Positions 9,021 to 16,796 of a stretch of 64,000 nucleotides of DNA are shown here, piece after piece. A program made the translations under genes and the position numbers. The stretch is taken from contig JBGSPI010000092.1 of the NCBI GenBank assembly GCA_041738715.1, positions 22,066 to 86,065 of the forward strand. Reading direction: 5' to 3'. This stretch comes from Chamaesiphon sp041738715 (GTDB taxonomy: Bacteria > Cyanobacteriota > Cyanobacteriia > Cyanobacteriales > Chamaesiphonaceae). Each line of letters starts with the position of its first letter. Position 1 is the first letter of the stretch. The notes under the pieces are model-generated. The model did not search any database. It saw nothing but the letters and a program-made list of their open reading frames with translations, and was not told where the DNA came from.

Positions 9021-10127
9021 ATGAAATTGCCAAAACTAGGTTATCTGATCGCAGCGATCGCTTTGACAATTGCCACTATACTGCCTTTACCCGCTCTAGC
9101 CGCTGTCCCAATTGCTGCCGTTGCGAATGATAATAGTGGTAGAAGCTTTGTCAGTCAGGCAGTCGAGCGGGTAGGATCTGCGGTAGTGCGGATCGACACC
9201 GAGCGGACGATTACCCGGCGAATCGACCCATTTTTTGGAGATGAAGCTATGTCAGGATTGCCCCAGCAACAACTATTAAGGGGGCAAGGTTCGGGCTTTA
9301 TTATCGATCGAGATGGGGTAATTTTGACCAATGCCCATGTCGTTAACCAAGCCGATAAGGTAACAGTCATTCTCAAGGATGGGCGAAGTCTAGAGGGCAA
9401 AGTCCAGGGGGTCGATCCAGTAACTGATTTAGCCGTAGTCAAGATCGCTGGCTCGAAAGATTTACCCGTTGCTGAACTGGGTAACTCCGATCGAGTGAAA
9501 GTGGGCGATTGGGCGATCGCCGTCGGCAATCCCTTCGGCTTAGATAATACCGTCACACTAGGGATCGTTAGCACCCTCAAACGTTCTAGTGCAGCCGTCG
9601 GCATGACCGACAAACGCCTGGATTTCATTCAAACCGATGCAGCCATCAATCCAGGTAATTCAGGTGGTCCCCTGCTCAATGCTCAAGGACAAGTTATCGG
9701 CATCAATACGGCGATTCGCGCCGATGCAATGGGGATTGGATTTGCGATTCCGATCGATAAAGCCAAGCAAATCACTACCCAATTAGCGCGGGGTGAAAAA
9801 GTTTCTCATCCCTATCTCGGCGTGCAAATGGTCACACTGACACCGGAACTCGCGGCGGAAAATAATAGCGATCCCAATGCACCATTCCAAATTCCCCCAG
9901 TTAATGGCGTATTAGTCGTCCGCGTGTTGCCCAATACCGCTGCATCAATGGCAGGAATGCGGCGCGGCGACGTAATTTTGGAAGTGAATGGTGATGAAAT
10001 TCACGATGCCAGTCAGTTGCAAGATGTGATGGAAAATAGTCGCGTCAGTCAAAGGTTGCAAGTCAGAATTTCTCGTGAGGGCAAAAATAAACTAGTCACA
10101 GTTATGCCTAGAGAATTGGACTCGTAA
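9021..10127 (+). CDS. HtrA/Deg-family serine protease with PDZ domain
   Basis: A periplasmic or thylakoid-lumen protease of the HhoA/HhoB/HtrA group used in protein quality control. An N-terminal signal segment ending PLPALA precedes a trypsin-like domain with the triad His106 (NAHVVN), Asp136 (DPVTDLAVVKI) and Ser214 (PGNSGGPL), numbered from ATG 9021. One PDZ domain occupies about residues 265-365 (GVLVVRVLPNTAASMAGMRRGDVI). An in-frame TTG at 9006 would add five residues, but ATG 9021 gives the cleaner signal peptide. Length and single PDZ match the three cyanobacterial paralogues; which paralogue cannot be told by eye. Confidence 0.92.
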   Translation: MKLPKLGYLIAAIALTIATILPLPALAAVPIAAVANDNSGRSFVSQAVERVGSAVVRIDTERTITRRIDPFFGDEAMSGLPQQQLLRGQGSGFIIDRDGVILTNAHVVNQADKVTVILKDGRSLEGKVQGVDPVTDLAVVKIAGSKDLPVAELGNSDRVKVGDWAIAVGNPFGLDNTVTLGIVSTLKRSSAAVGMTDKRLDFIQTDAAINPGNSGGPLLNAQGQVIGINTAIRADAMGIGFAIPIDKAKQITTQLARGEKVSHPYLGVQMVTLTPELAAENNSDPNAPFQIPPVNGVLVVRVLPNTAASMAGMRRGDVILEVNGDEIHDASQLQDVMENSRVSQRLQVRISREGKNKLVTVMPRELDS

Positions 10128-10211
10128 AAGGTGTTGATTCCTGTTGCTAATGGGGTTAAACTTATCGATCGATTGTTGATTAGCAAATAAATCGAATTTT
10201 ACCTATGTTAG

Positions 10212-10631
10212 TTAGATTGCATCTTGAATAACCCGATCTGACTTTTCCAACACTCTCTGAGGGACGCTCCTTGTTGCTTTGTTGATTTTTGGTGTTTGCA
10301 CTGTGTTAGCTTTCTTCGCCTTACAACGCTCGCGAGTTTTTATTGGTAAGGTAGCGGGATCGATCTTTTCGCTACCAACAATCACCGATTTCATTTTTGC
10401 ACCATTATCAATTAATATTTCGCCACAAGTGTTGGCGGTGACAGGTTTTCTCTTTCTCAATTTGCCTTTAGCATTGATAGTTTGAATATCATATTGTTGT
10501 TTGGCGGTCAGGCCTGTGACTACTACTTGATTTTTAGCAGTCTTGTAAATTTCTGCATTGACGATCGAGGCTTGTATTAGTGTGATGATTGTCGCGATCG
10601 TTGTTCCTAAAATTGATATTTTTCTTAGCAT
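10212..10631 (-). CDS. Small secreted basic protein, unknown function
   Basis: From ATG 10631 the product is about 139 residues. A clear signal peptide (MLRKISILGTTIATIITL..NAE) suggests export to the periplasm or beyond. The mature part is lysine-rich and has two cysteines (NTCGEIL and RERCKAKK) that could form a disulfide. I recognise no domain. The frame could also begin at a TTG at 10637. It lies after sat on the same strand, but a strong hairpin separates them. Confidence 0.65.
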   Translation of the reverse strand: MLRKISILGTTIATIITLIQASIVNAEIYKTAKNQVVVTGLTAKQQYDIQTINAKGKLRKRKPVTANTCGEILIDNGAKMKSVIVGSEKIDPATLPIKTRERCKAKKANTVQTPKINKATRSVPQRVLEKSDRVIQDAI

Positions 10632-10674
10632 ATTCAATAAGTCGAAAGTTTAAAATAATCTCAAATAATCTTAG

Positions 10675-10705
10675 ATGAAATTACGCACAAAATGCGTAAT
10701 TTCAT
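10675..10705 (-). terminator. Terminator hairpin downstream of sat
   Basis: Perfect 13-bp arms ATGAAATTACGCA (10675-10687) and TGCGTAATTTCAT (10693-10705) flank a five-base loop, 11 bases past the sat stop. The position supports a transcription terminator for sat on the minus strand. Confidence 0.65.
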
Positions 10706-10715
10706 GATTTTAGAA

Positions 10716-11879
10716 CTAGGATTTCATCGCCCGAATTAATTCTGCGGCAACTTCAGGGCGAGAAAATTCTGGCGGTGGTAATTCACCATTCCGCAACAGA
10801 TCGCGCACTTTAGTACCAGATAAATGTACCCGTTGATCGGGCTTGCTCGGACTGGTTTTTGTTGTCGCCATTGATTTGGTCACAGTACAGTAGAAAGCGT
10901 GTTCAAACATCATTGGTGTGATGCCCAGTTCGTCTGGTTCAAACTCACTAAAAATGTGTTGGGCATCGTATGTGCCATAGTAATCACCCACACCAGCATG
11001 ATCGCGACCGACGATAAAATGTGTACAACCGTAATTTTTGCGAATCAGCGCGTGAAAAATTGCTTCACGGGGGCCAGCATAACGCATCGCGGCGGGATTA
11101 ATCCCGAGAATCACTCGATCAGCAGGATAGTAATGCTCTAGGATAATCTCATAGCACCGCATCCGTACATCGGCAGGAATATCATCTTCTTTGGTCGCGC
11201 CAACTAGGGGGTGGAGAAATAGTCCATCAACGGTTTCCATCGCGCATTTTTGGATATATTCATGAGCGCGATGGATGGGGTTGCGGGTTTGGAAACCGAC
11301 GACTGTATTCCAGCCTTTGGCTTGAAACTGCTCGCGAGATGCCGCCGGATCGATTTGGTAGGTAGGAAATTGGGGATGTGCTTCCCGTTCCAATAACCAG
11401 ATGGCACCACCTAAATTAACATTACCTTGTTCATAAACCACCTTCACGCCGGGATGCTTTTGATCGTCGGTACGGTACACATTAATTGCTTCCCGCTGTT
11501 TATCATAGGTATATTTTTCAGCTAATTCTAATACGCCAACATATTTGCCCGTATGGTCATCCAACCGCACTAATGCGCCGATTTCTAGCGGTGCAGCCAC
11601 AGCTTCCGTCACGGACAAAGTAATGGGAATCGACCAGGGTAAGCCATCTGCCAGCCGCATCTTCATGACCACATTATCGTAGTCTGCTTCGAGCATAAAC
11701 CCAGAAATTGGACTAAAAGCACCGATCGCAATCATCACTAAATCGGAAAATGCCCGTTCGTCCAACTGCACTCGCGGCAAATGTTCCGCTTTACTGAGAA
11801 ATTCGGCTTTTTGGCTGGATGTGGCGATACGAGAGACTAACTTACCGCCGTGGGGTGCAATACCAGAACGCTGACTCAA
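10716..11879 (-). CDS. sat: Sulfate adenylyltransferase (ATP sulfurylase)
   Basis: Makes adenosine 5'-phosphosulfate from ATP and sulfate, the first step of sulfate assimilation. Motifs are GFQTRNPIHRAHEY (QXRNPXHXAH nucleotide-binding loop), LHPLVGATKEDDIP and FIVGRDHAGVGDYYG. It has no C-terminal APS-kinase domain, as expected for a bacterial enzyme of about 390 residues. The frame opens to a GTG at 11903, but a TTG at 11879 gives SQRSGIAPHGGKL, matching the family N-terminus, and has an AGGA eight bases upstream (11891-11888). I therefore choose TTG 11879. Followed by its own hairpin, it is likely monocistronic. Confidence 0.93.
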   Translation of the reverse strand: MSQRSGIAPHGGKLVSRIATSSQKAEFLSKAEHLPRVQLDERAFSDLVMIAIGAFSPISGFMLEADYDNVVMKMRLADGLPWSIPITLSVTEAVAAPLEIGALVRLDDHTGKYVGVLELAEKYTYDKQREAINVYRTDDQKHPGVKVVYEQGNVNLGGAIWLLEREAHPQFPTYQIDPAASREQFQAKGWNTVVGFQTRNPIHRAHEYIQKCAMETVDGLFLHPLVGATKEDDIPADVRMRCYEIILEHYYPADRVILGINPAAMRYAGPREAIFHALIRKNYGCTHFIVGRDHAGVGDYYGTYDAQHIFSEFEPDELGITPMMFEHAFYCTVTKSMATTKTSPSKPDQRVHLSGTKVRDLLRNGELPPPEFSRPEVAAELIRAMKS

Positions 11880-12068
11880 ACTAACTTTCCTCGCAATTAT
11901 CACTTAACTATGACTCACTCTAGCAGCTTTTCAGTTTACAGTTACCAGTTAGAATAATCCTGTGTCAATTAGTTCTGTTTCGATCGATCGTGAAGTTAAT
12001 CACATCTGATTGGGCACAATTAATACGCGATCGATAAATAATTCGTTCCGACCTAACAATTTAAAATT

Positions 12069-14033
12069 ATGCCTAATCCGAATATACCTAATCGCAGTCT
12101 TCACGCTGGTTATGAAATCATTGCGAGAAACCTGTCGCAGATCAACTTTGCTACTGCTGTTGCCGGCGATGGAGCCGCGATTCCCGTCCTGCAACAAAAT
12201 GGTTATGTAATCGATCGCGTATTTAACGATCCAACCACAGGTCTGCAAGCGGTTGGGTTACGTCCCATCGACACAACTAGACCACCACTACTTGTTTTTA
12301 ATGGCACAAATGACGATCTTGATGAAGCTGAAAACCGTAACACTCAAGGAGCAGGATTCAATCAGTTTAGTCAGAATAGCACCGCTATCCGCGATTGGTT
12401 GACCGCAATTGCGGCTGATATCACCAAAAACCCCAACCGGCTGCTGCCAGATGTGACCGGACATAGTTTAGGCGGTTCTCTAGCTCAATGGACAGCCGCA
12501 ACCTTCCCCAATTTAATTAGCGAAGCTGTCAGCTTGGAAGCCTTTGGCTTAAATACAGGCATTGCCAATACCTTTACGCAAAATGGCGGAGTAGTGGCGC
12601 AAGTCACACATTATGTCAATAGTGGTGACATCGTACCGCTTCAGGGTCAAGAATTTATCCCCGGTGCCGTGATTTTGGCAACTTATACAACTCCAGCGAT
12701 CGACCCACAGGATTTTGTCCAAAAGCATTTGGAGTATATTGTACCTGGTTCTCCCTCCACTACTTCAGGGCTAAATATCACCCACCAAGAGATTAGCACT
12801 ACTGAATTAAATAGTCCTAACTTTAGTTTCAACGACCGCGATTGGAATGATTTTATCATTGCACTGCGCCAGAGTGCCCCCACATTAGCCCAAAGTTTAA
12901 CTAATCGTCAAACTGCGGAGCCGTTGAGAACTCAGTCGAGCTATTTTGAACTAGCTGCTCGCATCAACGCCTTAAACCCAAATCTAGCCGCTGGTTATGC
13001 TGCGGCTACCCAATCGGGATTGAGACCAAATCCTGGTAATAATATCTTGGAAGTCACTAGTGCGACAGCCAATCAGGGGATCAGATTTACCTCGATCAGC
13101 CGTACAGGTAGTCTAGTTAACGAAATTGGGTTATTTAAAGTCGATGACGATCGAGGCAGCATCGGCGGCATTCTCCCTGGAGCGGCGGGATATCTCCAAG
13201 CGGCTCTCAATCGTGGTCAAGTTGTTTTTTCCAGCCTCAGCGGCGATTTCTTTGACGCGAATAGTCAACGGCAGATTAGCTTCAACCCTGGCGATAAATT
13301 TCAATTGTACTCTGTCCAAAATAGCACCACTGCACAGGCTCTCCAAAACCTGAGTAATGGTCAAACTGCACCTTCAATTCTGTTTGCTAATCCGGCGGCG
13401 AATGGTGGTAGCTCATTCGTTCAGTTAACGCCCAATGGTAGCAATCTCAATGTTAGCTGGAATGATGGATCAAGCACTGCTACAACCGAGCCAAATTTGG
13501 TCTTGCAAGTCCAGGAAATCACCACTCCGGCACTTACAGGCAGTGGACTTCAAGGCACATCAGCAGGCGAAGTTATCGACTTGCGTAATCTCACGGGTGC
13601 GGTACAAGTCAGTACCAATATTCGATCAGATGCCTCCTATAACAACACACTAGGTTTGTATCGAGTTGATGACATCACTGGTCGAATTGGGACTCTCAAC
13701 CCTGGTGATGCCGGATATGCTGAAGCCGCACTCCGACAAGCTGTACTCAACCTCAATAAATCTCAAACTAGCTCTCAACAGCAGCTTGCTGGCGGTAGTA
13801 TATACGCGCCATTCTTGGTTTCCAATGGGACTATTCAAGATTTCCTAGCAAGAAATATCACGAATACTGGTGCTGATAATTTACCTGTTGCCTATTTTAA
13901 CTATGGTGCAGCCAATCCCGATCGGGTAGATCATCTCCAGTTACTTGGTGATAACAAGTTTGGCTTTGAAGATCTACTCGGCGGTGGCGATCGAGATTAT
14001 AACGATCTTGTCGTTCAGTTTAATATCGGCTAG
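12069..14033 (+). CDS. Lipase-like alpha/beta hydrolase with two DUF4114 domains
   Basis: A 654-residue protein. The N-terminal third is a class 3 lipase-like alpha/beta hydrolase: VFNGTNDDLDE near 77 and the nucleophile elbow GHSLGGS with Ser133. From about residue 330 there are two DUF4114-type units: NEIGLFKVDDDRGSIGGI..GAAGYLQAAL and TLGLYRVDDITGRIGTL..GDAGYAEAAL. The protein ends in FGFEDLLGGGDRDYNDLVVQF, the Asp-rich DUF4114 signature that probably binds calcium. There is no signal peptide, which with the Asp/Gly-rich C-terminus suggests export by a type I system or cell-surface attachment. The substrate is unknown; lipase activity is inferred from the fold only. Confidence 0.8.
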   Translation: MPNPNIPNRSLHAGYEIIARNLSQINFATAVAGDGAAIPVLQQNGYVIDRVFNDPTTGLQAVGLRPIDTTRPPLLVFNGTNDDLDEAENRNTQGAGFNQFSQNSTAIRDWLTAIAADITKNPNRLLPDVTGHSLGGSLAQWTAATFPNLISEAVSLEAFGLNTGIANTFTQNGGVVAQVTHYVNSGDIVPLQGQEFIPGAVILATYTTPAIDPQDFVQKHLEYIVPGSPSTTSGLNITHQEISTTELNSPNFSFNDRDWNDFIIALRQSAPTLAQSLTNRQTAEPLRTQSSYFELAARINALNPNLAAGYAAATQSGLRPNPGNNILEVTSATANQGIRFTSISRTGSLVNEIGLFKVDDDRGSIGGILPGAAGYLQAALNRGQVVFSSLSGDFFDANSQRQISFNPGDKFQLYSVQNSTTAQALQNLSNGQTAPSILFANPAANGGSSFVQLTPNGSNLNVSWNDGSSTATTEPNLVLQVQEITTPALTGSGLQGTSAGEVIDLRNLTGAVQVSTNIRSDASYNNTLGLYRVDDITGRIGTLNPGDAGYAEAALRQAVLNLNKSQTSSQQQLAGGSIYAPFLVSNGTIQDFLARNITNTGADNLPVAYFNYGAANPDRVDHLQLLGDNKFGFEDLLGGGDRDYNDLVVQFNIG

Positions 14034-14044
14034 AGGCTAATCGA

Positions 14045-14353
14045 CTACCTGGCAAAGTGTGTTCTATCGCCGATTGTCTCAAAAATACCGTCCATCCGTG
14101 TCAGCATAAATAAGTGTTTCACGGGTGCTGCAAGCGAACAAAGATATAAATCACCTCCAGCCGTTCTGAGCATTTTCAGGACGGCTATTAGCGCACCTAA
14201 TCCTGAACTATCAATAAAATTGACATCTGCTAAGTCCAAGAGCACGAGATTATTTCCAGATGCAACTAATTCACTCACTTGTTGGCGCAGTTGATTCGCC
14301 TGCAAGCCATCGAGAACACCTGCTGGTTTAATAATTTGAAGGGGAACAGGCAT
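14045..14353 (-). CDS. STAS-domain anti-sigma factor antagonist
   Basis: A 102-residue single STAS domain resembling SpoIIAA/RsbV. Such proteins are phosphorylated on a Ser by a kinase/anti-sigma factor and act as partner switches. The phospho-site motif FIDSSGLGALIAVL at about 46-59 carries Ser49/Ser50. It converges with the lipase gene and ends 12 bases after it. No kinase or PP2C phosphatase is adjacent, so the pathway is unknown. Confidence 0.88.
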   Translation of the reverse strand: MPVPLQIIKPAGVLDGLQANQLRQQVSELVASGNNLVLLDLADVNFIDSSGLGALIAVLKMLRTAGGDLYLCSLAAPVKHLFMLTRMDGIFETIGDRTHFAR

Positions 14354-14743
14354 AGCAGAGTTTAACTTGAGAAGTTAGATTAATTTTACTATTTGCTGTG
14401 ATTGTCAATGATGACGATCGCATAGATTGTTTTAGTTCCGCAATAATAAATTCTCGATCGGGGCTTAGGCGATGTAACTCAATGACCCAGTTTAGTTTTA
14501 GCTAAACATTACATTTTGCTTAAGAATTGAGCATCTATAGACAATCATACCGCCTCGTTAATTAGGTTTATATGGGCTGAATTACTGAAGTTAGGCTGTG
14601 AGATCTGGGGGAAAGGAATAGTTAGTTGACACTTCTGCTAAGGCAGAGGCTACGCCAACGACTTCGCTCAGGACAAGCAGTACAAGTGCGTCAACGACAA
14701 GCTTAGGGCAGGCAGTCCCCTAGTCCCCCAGTCCCCTAGTCCC
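14354..14743. repeat. Intergenic region with short dispersed repeats
   Basis: No gene seen. Around 14640-14700 it carries the interspersed-repeat words GGCAGAGGCTACGCCAACGAC, then ACTTCGCTCAGGACAAGCAG, matching copies at about 35970-36025. It ends in a run of tandem CAGTCCCCTAGTCCC units (about 14710-14752) that touches the pyrE stop. These are typical cyanobacterial intergenic repeats. Confidence 0.6.
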
Positions 14744-15343
14744 CTAGTCCCTCTGATATCTAGCTTGTAAATCTGGAATGGTGAATATAGAGTCAAATTG
14801 TAGTCCAGCGGCGGCATAACACTCCGCGCCACCCTGTTGTCGATCTACCAGCGTAATCACTCGATCGACAATATAACCCGCATCCCGCAGTCTGGCTACG
14901 GCTTTCATCGCTGATTGTCCAGTTGTCACCACATCTTCCAAGACGACTACCTTCGCTTGTGGTTTGAGCGTTGCACCTTCGATATATGCTTGAGTGCCAT
15001 GTCCTTTGGCTTCCTTGCGAATAATCAATGCTGGAATCGAGCATCCTTCATAGACAGAAACCACACTTACCGCTGAAACGATCGGATCTGCACCCAATGT
15101 CAAGCCAGCTACCGCATCTGTATCCGGTGGTAGCATCGACAGCATGATTCTGGCAGTAGCTAACGCACCTTCAGGATGGAGCGTAACTTGCTTACCATTG
15201 ATATAGTAAGTACTTTTCTGACCGGAAGATAATGTAAAGTCACCTTCCTTGTACGCCAATTGACAGAGTAAATCTAGTAAATGTTCGCGCAAAGTAGTTA
15301 GATCGAGCGTCGTCCAGGGAATATTGCCAAGAGATGACTGCAT
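14744..15343 (-). CDS. pyrE: Orotate phosphoribosyltransferase
   Basis: Joins orotate and PRPP to make OMP in pyrimidine synthesis. The C-terminal half has the PRPP-binding motif VVVLEDVVTTGQSAMKAV at about residues 130-147. Earlier features are the flexible-loop region RKEAKGHGTQAYIEG near 108-122 and FTLSSGQKSTYYINGK near 36. A 199-residue length fits a stand-alone enzyme with no OMP decarboxylase fusion. Its 3' end is pressed against a tandem CCCCTAGT repeat, and a CTATCCACTATC simple repeat lies upstream near 15380. Confidence 0.94.
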   Translation of the reverse strand: MQSSLGNIPWTTLDLTTLREHLLDLLCQLAYKEGDFTLSSGQKSTYYINGKQVTLHPEGALATARIMLSMLPPDTDAVAGLTLGADPIVSAVSVVSVYEGCSIPALIIRKEAKGHGTQAYIEGATLKPQAKVVVLEDVVTTGQSAMKAVARLRDAGYIVDRVITLVDRQQGGAECYAAAGLQFDSIFTIPDLQARYQRD

Positions 15344-15489
15344 AATTTAGGGATTAGGGCTGAGATATTAGATTTTTCACTATCCACTATCCACTATCTA
15401 CTATCCACAAGTCACCTATTCGATCGAATCTTCCTGATCCAGTCACAAATAAGTTGAATAACGTAGTTAATAGATATAGAGGTTTAACC

Positions 15490-15858
15490 ATGATCAAGTT
15501 ACAGTCGATCGGTTTATTGGCACTAGCTGTTGCTGCGGCGAGCTATTTTGCCACTCCCACCCGCGCAGAAGCACCCCCAGAAAATATTGCTGATGCCATC
15601 ACTACGGCTCTATTTAAAGACTCTGGGGATATCTATCGCAATCGGGGGATCGATCGTCAAGCAACGTTCTTGTTTGGTTTGAGCTATCCCGAACATGAAT
15701 TTATCAATGATGCTCATGCAGTTGAAAAACTCTATCGTCAGGGAATGCAAGCGCAAAGTGGTGGCAAAGTGATGCGTACCGCTGATTTACCCAATCCATT
15801 TACAAGTTCCATTCGGACTACTCCGGCACAGCCGAAATCAGTTAGCAATGTTGAGTAA
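15490..15858 (+). CDS. Small secreted hypothetical protein
   Basis: From ATG 15490 the product is 122 residues with a clear signal peptide (IGLLALAVAAASYFATPTRAEA, cleavage probably after RA). The mature part has FLFGLSYPEHEFINDAHAVEKLY and a Pro/Ser/Thr-rich end. No cysteines and no family I recognise. An upstream in-frame TTG at 15454 would bury the signal peptide, so I prefer ATG. It is likely periplasmic or luminal. Its neighbours are pyrE upstream, divergent, and the CCB-type factor downstream, convergent. Confidence 0.7.
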   Translation: MIKLQSIGLLALAVAAASYFATPTRAEAPPENIADAITTALFKDSGDIYRNRGIDRQATFLFGLSYPEHEFINDAHAVEKLYRQGMQAQSGGKVMRTADLPNPFTSSIRTTPAQPKSVSNVE

Positions 15859-15954
15859 AAAACTGATGATGCGGCTTTCACTCCAGCAGCAATAATCGCG
15901 GCTGAAGAGGAAGTCGCTACGCCCGCACCTCGTGGGAGATGGTCGGCAACCCAA

Positions 15955-16608
15955 TTAACAATTCATTATTAATAATTGCGCTAGACTATCTGTTAACTTA
16001 TCGGCAATCCCCTCGATCCATGCTTCATCTTGTTTGGTGTAGCTCCGAGGGGCATTTGCACCAAGAATTAATACTCCCTTACTGCCCAATGGCTGACAAA
16101 TGATCCCTTGGGTATTGGGTGGTAAATAGTCAAATTCAATCCGCCCGGGATAGACTTTGGTGTCTACAAGATAAATTGCCTTTTGTTTGGTCAGAACTCG
16201 ATCGAGAATTACGCCAGGTGTAACTTCTGCTTGGGTAGCGAGAACCCCTCGGCGGAGCAATACTTGTCCCTGATAGTAGATGACAATCGATCGAGTGACT
16301 GTATTTGTCAACAGCAAATGAGAAGCCCAAGCCAGTTCGGTTTGCAATGAGTCTGATAACGTGGGCGACAATTCAAACCCTTCCGCTCCTTCGAGAATGA
16401 CACTATCGGGCTGTCTGGGCTGCACTCGTTGCCATAACAGTCCCGTCAGGATTGATACCGCTGCCAAAATTACGCCAATCACATCCGATCGAGCCTGAGA
16501 ATCGGTCAATTCTGGTGTCAACACCCGATTTACCATTAATAAAGTTCCCGCTATTCCCCCGACAATTAGCGGCACGAGTCGAACGATTCGATTTGAGTCG
16601 TTGTTCAT
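15955..16608 (-). CDS. Cofactor assembly of complex C subunit B family protein
   Basis: Resembles the CCB2/CCB4 factors that help attach heme c(i) to cytochrome b6 of the cytochrome b6f complex. There are two N-terminal membrane segments (VRLVPLIVGGIAGTLLMV at about 9-26 and VIGVILAAVSILTGLLW at about 43-59). The soluble domain has FDYLPPNTQGIICQPLG and VLILGANAPRSYTKQDEAWI near the end, which I recall as conserved in the cyanobacterial family. Length 217 is typical. The function is inferred from plant and algal genetics; the match is by recall. Confidence 0.72.
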   Translation of the reverse strand: MNNDSNRIVRLVPLIVGGIAGTLLMVNRVLTPELTDSQARSDVIGVILAAVSILTGLLWQRVQPRQPDSVILEGAEGFELSPTLSDSLQTELAWASHLLLTNTVTRSIVIYYQGQVLLRRGVLATQAEVTPGVILDRVLTKQKAIYLVDTKVYPGRIEFDYLPPNTQGIICQPLGSKGVLILGANAPRSYTKQDEAWIEGIADKLTDSLAQLLIMNC

Positions 16609-16796
16609 TTCTAGTTCTACTTATTTAGAGTTGCATCCCAAGTTGAATTTTAACTACACGTTCGATCGATTTCATGTTGTCTGCTGAAATAGTACCAATG
16701 GAAAAGGGTTTAGGGCGGATCGTGGAGATTAATCATGTAAATATGAAATGTACAAAATTCGTTACAATGAGGTGCTGTCTGTCAGGGTAAAAATCG

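Noticed and set aside
16609..16796. Cobalamin riboswitch before cobN
   Set aside because: The GCCACTG-type core of the riboswitch is not visible in these 188 bases.
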